A DNA stretch of 64,000 nucleotides from Chrysoperla carnea. Taxonomy: Eukaryota > Arthropoda > Insecta > Neuroptera > Chrysopidae. Below the pieces are notes generated by a model. It had not been told where the DNA came from, did no database searches, and worked only from the letters and a program-made list of their open reading frames with translations. The translations under genes were made by a program, and so were the position numbers. This document shows, piece after piece, positions 34,001-46,300 of the stretch; position 1 is the stretch's first letter; each line of letters begins with the position of its first letter. The stretch is from the NCBI RefSeq assembly GCF_905475395.1, contig NC_058342.1, positions 23,222,640 to 23,286,639 of the forward strand, read 5' to 3'.

Positions 34001-37000
34001 ACCTGACCCGGAGAATTAAATCGAATCTGATATCAGAATATGATGTCTCCCATCAAACTCTGCAACTTTTGTTTAAGTTTCTTTTTGATTGATCGACTAC
34101 AAAACGGACTTTTAACCATAATAAATTAAAGTAGTCCACCCTGTATTTCTAAAATTATGTTTTAATTATTTTTAAAACTATGAAATCTTTAAATTTCAAT
34201 GAAAATTGTGTGATAGACGTCGAAAATGATCATCGTTGAAATCGTCAGTCCATCGGGCACAAGGGGTAGTGAAAAACATAGAATTTAGGAATTCGTATAT
34301 CTTTTTATTGACTTTTGGATGTGGACTCAATCTGAACACAATGGGTTTCTTATTTTTATGAGGTAGAAATGTCCCTAATGCCCATTCTCAACTCAGATAA
34401 AGAACTATGATACCCACAGATTTAGTTTTTGGCGTGAATACAACATGCTAAACTATCTAAAGTCTAGGCTTGGAGCAATTGAAGTTGCGAAAAACTCGGA
34501 AATTATTGGGAAAATTTTGCATGTTTTATCACCCCCTTCCCTAAAAATAAAAGGTCTCAAGTTTACCACCTGGAAATAAAAAATTCATTTCGAAATTAAT
34601 AAATTACAATTTATCGTAAAATTAAACATTTTACCTTCTGAACCATGAATGTAGGTGGAATCAAATACACACTTAATCGATTTTATTGTATGAAACATAT
34701 TTTCATTCTGATTAAAAAAGAAACTATATATTTTACCTTGAAAATGAGAAATGCATTTTATCAATAGAATTTTCATTTTTCTTTTTAATTGCCGCAAGTT
34801 ATGTAATCTATCAAACGTTTATAATTTGTTTTTTCCTTTCTATATTAATTTGAGTACTAGATAGATTTCGATAAATATTTTAATATTTCTGTCGCCTAAC
34901 GTTGCTCGTAACCTTGGACTAAATATTTCATACTTCGAAAATAAATAGAAATTACGAATTGAATTTTTTCTCATGGGGTCTTTTTGAAAAATTATTGATT
35001 ATTTTTAAGTATAAGTCTTAGGAAAAACTGGCAACTTTGGGGTGAAGTAGAAATTTTAATACTGATGGAAAATCAGGTCAAACCTTGACTAGATGAGAAT
35101 TGTTAAATCACCAAGAATTTTTTCAATATTCCAACAATTTCGAAATTTTGAAATTTTGTGACAAACCAAAGTAACAAATTTCTTGGCTACGGGAGAGTTA
35201 AACCTCGAAAATTTTTTTAAATACCTATTCCTAAAAATCCAAAGGATCAAATTTTGTTTATTGTTCAAGTAAGCTCAAACATCCAGAATTTAGGCCGAAA
35301 AACTTTTAAGATTACAGAGTTTAATCCTGGAATAACTGGTGGATAGTCACGAAATTCTAAAAAAAAAAGTCTAAAAACTCTGAGATTTAGAATTGAATTC
35401 CGAAGATCTAATTCTTCATTGATATCTCGGAATGTACATATTTTGCATAAATTTTAACCACGAAATGAACAGGAAAATGATTTAATGGTTACTCAAACGA
35501 TATTGTAAATTCTATCCTCCGAAAATGCCAATGGCGTAAAGGAATTGGGGATACAGCCTCCTTTGAGAAAGTTTCCGAAAAGAATGAGTGGGCTACAGTT
35601 ATATTTAATCATCCTTGTAATAACAAGATAGATCGAAATTTGTACAAGTCGGGGATTAAAGTTGGTTTTAAATCTCAGAAATTACAACATGTCTTGTGTC
35701 AAACCAAGGATCGAAATCCGGACGCACAGAAATCGGGTATCTATCAAATTTCTTGCTCGAATTGTCCTAAAATTTATTTGGGCCTAATCAACAAAAATTT
35801 ATCCTTATAGGAAAATAATTGTTTGGCAAAAGAACAACTTAAGGAGCTTTTCTTTTCCCCTCCAAAGAATTACCGTTAAACAACAATGAATGACAATGAG
35901 TTTTTGAATTAATTCAAATTGTGTCTTTTTTTCTTAGGTTCTGGAAAATCATATACCATGATGGGTAGCCAAGACAATAAAGGTATAATACCCAGATTAT
36001 GTGACTCACTGTTTGATCAGATTGCAAAGAAACAAAGCTCTGAATTAACATATAAAGTTGAAGTGAGCTATATGGAAATTTATAATGAGAAAGTTCATGA
36101 TTTACTTGATCCAAAAACCAATAAACAATCATTAAAAGTACGCGAACACAATGTTTTGGGTCCATATGTAGATGGTTTATCACAATTGGCGGTTACGTCA
36201 TTTCAGGTGAGCACATTGTATTTATTTTTAATTAGCATAATATTTAAACAATTGTTTTTGAAAGAATATATTTTCACGTTCTGTTATTTTCCATTACTGA
36301 AAATGTTAAAAAGTATTCAAATCTGGAAGGGAATTTTAAAAAATACATTCTTGACGATTTAGTAAGCGGCTTACAATATTTCCTTAGAAATCTAATCCGA
36401 AGAAGGTTTATCTTCTGAAATTGTTTTGGGTTAAATTTGGAATGTGGATTACAAGATATCCCTAAAAATCGAATCCGAAGAATGTATATTCTCAGAAATT
36501 GTAATTCGAAAATAGCGTATCTAGGAAAATCGCCCTCCAATCATCACATTAACTCGATTTCCGAAATGTTTGACTTCAATTTAGCCGTCTAATTTTTTAG
36601 AAATATGTAGTTTTTTGGATTTCAATTAAAGTAGCTTGAATCGGCCGAAAGCTTTACTATGAAAATTTGTTTGACTGAGTAATTTTTGATTCTTGATTGA
36701 GTTTAATTTTGGAAATTTCCTTTCTGTTTTAGGATATTGATACATTAATGGCTGAAGGCAACAAATCACGAACCGTTGCTGCGACAAACATGAACAGTGA
36801 ATCATCACGTTCGCATGCCGTATTTTCTGTTGTGCTCACACAAACCTTAATCGATATACAAACGGGTGTTAGCGGTGAGAAAGTGAGTCGTATGTCATTA
36901 GTGGATTTAGCCGGTAGCGAACGTGCTGTAAAAACAGGCGCTGTTGGTGAACGATTAAAAGAGGGCTCCAATATCAATAAATCATTAACAACCTTAGGTT

Positions 37001-37308
37001 TAGTTATATCAAAATTAGCCGACCAATCGTCCAGTGGTAAAATTAAGGATAAATTTGTACCATATCGTGATTCTGTATTAACATGGCTATTAAAAGATAA
37101 TTTAGGTGGTAATAGTAAAACTGTTATGGTGGCAACACTGTCACCGGCAGCCGATAATTATGAGGAAACTTTATCAACGTTACGGTATGCGGATCGTGCT
37201 AAACGTATTGTCAATCATGCTGTGGTTAATGAAGATCCAAATGCACGTATTATTCGTGAGTTGCGTCAAGAGGTCGAAGCTTTGAAGGAAATGCTTAAAT
37301 ATGCTACG
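25056..37308 (+). CDS. Khc-73: Khc-73 exons 1-5: kinesin motor domain
   Basis: Exon 1 gives [10 protein letters not shown], the first motor strand. Exon 3 ends in FAYGQTG and exon 4 starts SGKSYTMMG, so the P-loop GQTGSGKS (about residues 101-108) is split by the 2.9-kb intron. Exon 4 has [15 protein letters not shown]. Exon 5 has switch [13 protein letters not shown], switch [12 protein letters not shown], and [40 protein letters not shown] and [13 protein letters not shown] close the motor. All nucleotide-binding residues are intact, so an active ATPase is expected. Intron 1 is 6.5 kb and full of repeats. Confidence 0.95.
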
Positions 37309-40300
37309 GTAAGTTTTTTTTTTGTAATATTTTCCCTAAAAATATAGAATTATATGCACTATAAGAGGGGTTAAAGAAGAGGTTTGGCAATCTCCAATCT
37401 ACACATATAACATTTTTTGCTTGAAGCATTTATGGGATTTTGGGGGTGCTTCCCGCGACATTTGAGCAACTCGAACGATCTCATATGGGTTGAAATTCGA
37501 TATGTAAAGTTTATTGTTGAGACGGGAATAGATAAAAGTAATTTGGAATATATTTCCAAGAAAACAATTGATTTTCTCGATGTTTTTTAAGCTTTGCACA
37601 CCTCTTAAGTCCTTCCAAATCGAGCTAGAAGGTCTAATTGTGTGTCAACTTTCCAATCCCTTGCCTGTTTATTAATTAAGAGATTTTTATTGATTTTATT
37701 GTTTGTATTGTTTTAGGGTTCAGTTGCTGGTGAAAATCAACGTGTTGATATACATGAAAAATTAAGTGAAAGTGAGAAATTAATGAAAGAAATGTCACAA
37801 ACATGGGAGGAAAAACTAGTCAAAACTGAGCGTATACAAAATGAACGTCAACAGGCGTTAGAAAAAATGGGTATTAGTGTACAAGATTCTGGTATTAAAG
37901 TGGAAAAATATAAGTATTATTTAGTAAATTTAAATGCGGATCCTTCGTTGAACGAACTATTAGTCTATTATTTGAAGGTAAGAAAATCGAGGATTACTTG
38001 CTGTTTGACCGAGCCTTTGGTGTCAGGGTGTCGATCGACCTGAAAAACTCGGAGAAAGAATTTCGAAATTCTAGAATAGTTAGGGGATTTTAGTTTCGAT
38101 TAAGGAAAATAATACTCTCGAGTCTTCACCATAAATTCTTAAAACCTGATTCTTCATCAACATCTCAGAATGTACATATGAATCACATCGCATTAATTTT
38201 AACCAGAAAATCTTCGGTTTTGGGTTTAATTAACTTTAGTGAATCTTTTTATATTAGGTGTTCATAAAATCCATTTCCGGTTATCTGTCCGTCTGCCTAT
38301 CTGTCTGTCTGTTAACACGATAACTGAAAAACGAATTCATATCAAGCTGAAATTTTTATAGCGTGTGAAGGACGTAAAAAATGAGGTCAAGTTCTTAAAT
38401 GAGCAACATAGGTCCGTAGGATCCATCTTGTAAACCGTTAAAGATGGAACAAAACTTTAAATGTAAAAAAATGTTCCTTATAAAAAAATAAACAACTTTT
38501 GTTCGAAACATTTTTTCGTAAACATTACTCTTTACCCGCGAGGAAACAAATTAGGTGCAAATTTGAATACATGGAAATATCAGTTATGTGTCTGTAGCTA
38601 TCTAAGAGTGGATATTTTTCTTGACTTACGTGACGTAAAAAAACAAACGATTGCGTCAACAACATTGTCTATACATGGTCTTTCAACAATTAACTCATCC
38701 AATTGTTTGTTTTCACTTGTTCATCTTTTTTTTAATGGATTTTTAAAACGGCATGACAATTCGTTAGGGGTATAATAATAGAAAAGTCAGGGAATTTCGT
38801 AAGAACAATTCGATCGCCACCCGGCAGCCTTTAATGTTAACGATTGGTAATTTTTTCAAAATGTATTTATTAATGTTGAAAAATTTTGTTGGTAACAGGA
38901 TCGAACACTTGTCGGTAGTAGGGATGCAGATATACAATTATCAGGCCTAGGTATACAACCTGAACATTGTTTAATTATTTTGGAGAATGGTGAATTGTAT
39001 ATGGAACCAATTGATAATGCAAGATCGTATGTGAATGGATCAGCGGTTACTGAACGGACACCTATTTATCATGGATATCGTATTCTATTGGGATATCATC
39101 ATATTTTTCGTGTAAATTGTCCAAAATCACTTTGTAAGTATATTTTAGAAATTCGTTTTAAGGTGACTTTTTATCGAAACGTCCTAGAATCGAGGAGTAT
39201 TTTTTTTAGACTGCATCGAATTTCAACTGCGAGAAAGGCAATATATATCTATATATCTATTTGATTCTCGATAGATTTGGGCATCGTCCGCGTTCCTATT
39301 GTCGTTCAAATAACCTGGTCTATTTCGGGTGGAAAAATATTGTAAAAGGAGCGATAAATTTCAATAATATGAAGGGGATTTTCAGGGGGAAACGATTTTT
39401 TAAAGGCTTTTAAGGTTTTGTGCATTTCTACAGAACCTAAAAACGGTTTTTTCAGGAATTTTAACTTTTCAACTCTTATTTCCCCCTTTTTATGTCAAAA
39501 TAATTCATTTTAACTAATTTCACCATATTTCTATCACAAGTTTTTTCAATTTACTGAGTACGACTTCTATTAAACTAACGAAAGTACACGAACAGGCTCG
39601 AAAATTTTCGAAGTTATATTTTTTGCTTACACCTTTATTCTCACCAGAAAAATTATCACAATTTCTGAAGAATTTGAATAAAAAAGCTTGAAGGTATAAA
39701 AAGTTTCAACCACATATACCATTTGAAAAATAAAAGCTATTTTTGTTTTAAATCGAGCGTAAGGAAAATGTTCATAACGCGAATGCTAACGGGTTAAAAA
39801 GCTTTGCGCATCTTTGTAGTTTGTTCCAAATCGTCTTATAATAAAAAGAATTCGATGGGAGAAAAGTGTTTCGCTTGTCACGAATTTTTTCTCGAACTAT
39901 TTATAGATAATTCTTCGGAATCAGAATATCGTAGATTCAAATGTGTAAAGCCACTTTAAACTTTTTAAAACAGTTTAAAAACTTTTCTATAAATTTTTTC
40001 TATTTTAATTTTAGCAACAACATCAGAACCTCAAACTCCAGCGCAAACGTTTGACTACAATTTCGCTCGTGAAGAATTAATGCTTAACGAATTAAGTAAC
40101 GATCCAATCCAAACGGCCATATCACGTTTAGAAAAACAACACGAAGAAGATAAGCAGGTGGCACTCGAAAAACAGCGTCAAGAATACGAACGACAATTTC
40201 AACAGCTACGAAACATTCTATCGCCATCGACACCGTATCCTCCATACACGTTACCATGTGATCCGCTACGTCTCGGTAAAATAACCCCATGTACACCTAC

Positions 40301-43300
40301 TACTCAAATGCGTGTTGAAAAATGGGCGCAAGAACGGGATAAAATGTTTAAGAGTAGTTTAGGTAAACTAAAGGAGGATATAATGAAAGCAAATTCTTTG
40401 GTGCAAGAAGCGAATTTTCTAGCTGAGGAAATGGGACGCCAAACAAAATTTAGTGTCACACTGCAAATTCCACCAGCAAATTTAAGTCCAAATCGTAAAC
40501 GCGGCGCATTTGTGAGTGAACCTGCTATACTTGTGAAGCGTTTTAATTCGGCGAGTCAGGTATGGAGTATGGAGAAGCTAGAGAATAAGTTAATTGACAT
40601 GCGCGAAATGTATGGTGAGCGTAAAGATAAGAACACACTTAAAGATGAAATTTCTAAGGGAATGGATCCATTTTACGAGTCACAAGAGAGTCATAACTTA
40701 ATTGGTGTTGCCAACATATTTTTGGAAGCATTGTTCCACGACGTACGATTAGATTATCATACCCCGATTATAAGTCAACAAGGTGAGGTCGCTGGTCGAT
40801 TACAAGTTGAAATATCACGTGTGTCCGGACAATTTCCACAAGATCGTACTTGTGAAGCGGGATCGGATAGTTCAGGAGATAGTGGTCATGAAGATGACTC
40901 ACCAACTGGATCAGAGAAACGGAATGTTGAGTGTCGTGTTGTTATCAAACAAGCATCCGGTCTACCTCCATCACTATCACATTTCGTTTTCTGTCAGTAC
41001 ACGTTTTGGAATCATCCAGATCCCGTAGCTGTGCCTCCAATAGTGGATACTGATCATAATCATCAAATTGTGCATCGAGATTCGATGACCTTCAAATTTA
41101 ATCATACTAAAGATTTCGTTGTACCTATTACTGAAGAATTTCTGGAACATTGTTCCGAAGGAGCTTTGTCTATTGAGGTTTGGGGACATCGAAGTGCTGG
41201 CTTTTCACGTACGAAACCTGGTTGGGAAATTGAACAACAATTAGCAAAAGCCCGCTCCTTGGCTGATCGATGGAGTGAATTAACTAGAAAAATTGAGCTA
41301 TGGGTCGAAATTCAAGAATTAAATGAACAAGGTGAATACACTCCAGTTGAAGTGTGCCCGAAACCAGATGTGCTAACCGGTGGAGTGTATCAGTTACGAC
41401 AAGGACAACAACGACGTATTCAAGTGCGTGTAAAACCGGTACAAAATTCGGGTACACTACCGATTATATGTTCGTCAATCGTGAATATTGCTGTGGGGAG
41501 TGTTGTGATACGATCTCGACTACAAAAAGCTTTGGATTCATATCAAGAGGAAGATTTAACGGTATTACGTGAGAAATGGAGTAAAGCTTTAATGCGACGT
41601 AGAAAATATTTAGATCAACAGATTAAAAGCTTAATTGATAAACAAGGTACGTTTTTATGTTTAAAATTTTTAAGTTTTAGGTCTATAATAATGTATTCAA
41701 ATGAAATATGGTATCCCCTCTACAATTAAGATAACAGGCATTATTTCCTTAAGGTAGTATGACAGTATCGAGGGTCATAGTTAATTAGTTTTTCAAACAA
41801 AAGTTGTTAATTATGTTATAAGGAACATTTTTTTATATTTAAACTTTTGTTCAATCTCTAACGGTTTACAAGATGACTCAACTGACGTTGATGAACCTGA
41901 ATTATGTTGCTCATTTATGAACTCAAACGCACTTTCTATGTCCTAAGCACGCTATAAAAATTTCGGCTTGATGTCTCTTCGTTTTTATGCTATCGTGTTG
42001 ATGAATGTACAGTCGAACAGACAAGAGGAAATGAACTAATTAGGTGATTTTATGAACAAAAACTTAGGATACTTATATATACAAATTAGTGCTGATTTGA
42101 CTAGAGTAGTATGACTTCGATACTGCCATATTGCCTTAACTATTAAATGAGTAAAAAATTTACAGGCTCCTGCAATAAATGTAAGATTCACGGATTGCAT
42201 AAGTAAAACGATACACGATTGTCGCAGCTTAAGTCAAACCCATCATGTGGCTTCTTTTTTATGAAAAGCTAGATCTATTTTAAATTTTTAAGTGATGTAA
42301 TATCTTGCTCGGCTCCGGCACCATATTAGATAATCTCAACTGATTGTCGGATGCTTTTACTCAATATTATGGCTACCATGGACTATCTTAATCTTGATTT
42401 CTAGCCTGAAAAGGAAAGGATTCCGTTTTAGACAATCTTATCAAAGTCGATTTCCTTGAGAAAAGAAAGGATTTGATTGAATTTCAAAAAAAGTTAGCTC
42501 GAATCAAATATACTTTCAAACTCATTCATAGAAGAGCCATAGCATTCCCAGCACAATTCCAAATTTGGTCAACACACTGCTGCCGTATTATGCCTCTGTA
42601 AAGATTAAATTTACCTTCTCAAATAAATTCTGAGACACACTTTACCTTTTCTGTATTATTTAAATAAATTTTTTAATCCTTATTTGTAGATAAAACCGAA
42701 CAGGATAAAGAACGGGAACAAAGTCTTGTAGATCAATGGGTTAGTTTAACGGAAGAACGGAATGCAGTATTAGTACCATCACCAGGATCTGGTATACCTG
42801 GTGCACCGGCTGTATTAGAACCACCAGCAGGAATGGAACCATATGTTCCTGTATTATTCCTTGATCTCAATGCGGATGATTTATCAACTCATCCATCGGG
42901 TGAAGAAATTCCAATCAGCGGTTTAAATTCAATTTTATCGAAGGAACATGGCAATAAATTTTATAATTTACATGTTATTCATCATTTAGAGAAGGATGTT
43001 TGTGCGGTTGCATCATGGGATTCATCGATTCACGATAGTGTTCATCTTAATCGTATCACAGATCGTAAGTACAAATATCGATTTTCTACCAGTAGTCTAA
43101 TTGTCAGAGTGGCAATCGACCAGGAAAATCTAGAAATGTCAGATAAATTTTAAATACTGGGAAAGTCGGAAAATTTTAATATCGATCAGGGAATGATAAT
43201 ACTTCAAAAACAGAAATTCGATTGCTGCACTGTTCGAAAAGTGCTTAGTAGGTCCCTCCAACCGTAATTTATCGAATCAAGGAATGACTGTGACACAGCT

Positions 43301-46300
43301 AAGCCATTTGACTATGTTCGCCTAAAACTCATCAAAGCACAGTTGAGAAGTTTATATTTCACCAATATAAAGCTACGGTTCCGCACCAAAAAAATAAGAC
43401 TCATGTTATTGTGATAAAAAGGGAGGGGGGAGTAAGTAGAGCAAAGGAAGTGAAGGCTATAATGGTAGTCTTTGTTTTAAAGTTGAAATAGCCTAGCAAT
43501 TATGTCCCTTCAATAGCCGGTTTTTACTGAAATTATAATTTGGTTTTTTCGTTTTCACAGCAAATGAACGAGTATATTTGATATTAAAAACAACGGTACG
43601 ATTATCACATCCCGCCCAAATGGATTTAGTATTACGAAAACGTTTAACGTTAAATATTTATAAACGACAAAGTTTAACGGATCGAATAAAACGACGTATT
43701 GTGCGCACTGATTATTTAACGGAATCAGGTGTTACATATGAAGTTGTTTCAAACATTCCAAAAGCTAGTGAAGAATTAGAGGATCGTGAATCACTAGCAC
43801 AAATTGCTGCCACCGGTGAAGATACATCGTTAAGTGATGGAGAAACATATATCGGTAAGTTTTTAAGGTTTTTATACCGTCAGAATGATGGCCACAAGCT
43901 CGGAATTTGAAAATTATCAGGGAATATGATTGGTCGAGAAATAAACTCTACAAAAATTAAAATGCGGCACTTTTTATTTCGCTAAAAATACATAATATTT
44001 GCCGACAAGTGCCTTCTCTTCTTGATCATCTTTGGAAACTCCACCACTCATTTTAAAGTAAAAGTCAACATACTCAAACACAGAAATCAAGTTCACTTAT
44101 CAACCAAATAAGTAGTTCTCGAAATGTCGCTGAAAATCTTTCCAAAATTCAGGCTTTTATATGAGATTTTGTGCGTTATCATAGAAACTATTCGATCAAT
44201 CGTCAAATGCACCCGATTTCTGTATTTCTTGGATCAAAATATCCCATATATCGAATTTTATCAAATTCTGAAAAAAAAAAAATTGTTTGTGATTTTATCG
44301 ATTTTCGCTAAGGGTTGCATTTGATGATTGGGTGCATTTGACGTATCCGACAGTATCCGAGATATTGTCTAAAATCCCTTGTGAAAAGCGATTTCTAAGA
44401 TCGATTTCAGAAAATTTCTTAGAAAATATTTATATAATAGTCACATGGATTGAATTTTCGTGATTTTTTGTTTTATTTACTGCAAAAAATCGAAACACCG
44501 ATACAAATTACTGAGAAATAAAAAATTCGAGTCTATGAATTAAGTTATGGAGATATCTTCGAAATTTTTTAAAATACTGGCTTGCATAAACGACCAATCG
44601 TCAAATGAACGATTTTTTTATTTGATAGATCAAAATTATACTATATACCGAATTTTTTCAAATTCTGGAACAAAATTTGTCAGCGATTTTATCGTTTTTT
44701 CCTAAGAGTATTGATTTTACTTAATAAAATTGCCAAAAATCGAGAAAAATATTGATAAAAATCAGTCTCGATTATGGAGTGTAGAGTAAAAGGAGAATCA
44801 TCTCTGTATATAAAAAGTGTCCATAAAGTCATGTGAAATTGTGGTGGCGCTGCCGTAAGCTGATGACGGCATTTGAAAGAAAGTATATACACATAGTATA
44901 TACACATCGAATCATCAGTGATCATCAGCGCCTTTTTAGTTGGTTTTGGAACTATAATCTAACAGCTTTTTGTGGACACTTTTTTGGTCAAACAGTCATA
45001 AGAGATGATTCTCCTTTTACTCTACACTCCATAGTCTCGATAGTAATTCTGATCTAAAAATTTCAAGAATCGGATTCGTTTGATAATTAGATCGTCTCTC
45101 TATTAGACCCATCGTCTATTCGGCATTCTGTTTCCTAATCTAAATTTAATTGAATATCGATTTATTTTCAGAAAAATATACACGTGGAGTAAGCGCTGTT
45201 GAGAGTATATTAACCCTAGATCGATTACGTCAAAGTGTGGCTGTGAAGGAATTACTCCAAGCTCAAGGTCAACCATTAATGCGAAAAACTGCAAGTGTTC
45301 CAAATTTCTCTCAGGTGTGTATTTACACATATTATATTATTTTTTTCAAACACACGATTATTTTTCTTATGTGGGTATAATTTTCTTAAATGCGATCCAC
45401 GCCACCGCACAGGTTTTGGAACAAAAGAACAATGTTGTAAGTAACAATATGTCTTTGGCATGGAGTCTCTATATTCTCCTGAGTATTTTGAAATTTAGGA
45501 CCTGTATTATCCCCTTATATATATATTTGTTTATATTTCGCACGAGTGTCTTAATTATTTTTAAGCATGATTTATTTAAGGGGGGAAATTTTTTATTTAT
45601 TTTTTTTTATTAAATATCGATTAGAAATTTATGCTTTATCATCTTTTGATTCAGGATCGAAATAAATTTTTTGGATATTTTATTTTGTAGAGTAAAAGGG
45701 GAGAAGGCGCATGGTTAATAAATGTTTTATACCTTTAATTTCTTTACGGATCCAATAATAATAATAATAATACATAAGAGGGGTACCGTAGATGGGTCCC
45801 TAGGGCTCCTCTGTACCTTCTTTGAGAACAACCTGTTACCCGAAGGCGAGACGTCTCCGGGTAAAATTTGCTATTTTAAGCAGATGAAGCTATAGGATTC
45901 TATCAAGGCCATACGCCACGCAAAAAGCCCATAGCTTCTCCGCCGGGATTTCTCTCAGGATTGATGGATCCAAGGTTTCGAACCCAAACATTATAAACCT
46001 GACGCTCTGCAGATTTCTGCAGGTGCAAATAACATATATTGAGCTTTCGTCATCCTCCATGGGATCATCCACAAGTGGGATAATTAGAGATCTCCATATT
46101 TCGAAGGTTATAGTTCAATCGGCGGTATCCTGTCTAGAGTCTCACCAACGTTCTCATCTGTGCTCTAGTGAGTTTCAGATGGGCTTGTCGTAGCCATTTC
46201 TTGATTCGGTAAAATTGAGAATAATCGGAATTTTGAAAGATTATTGTGCATGCGTCTTCCTCTATTAAATCTGAATTGATTCTTTGGATGAGTTGAACAA

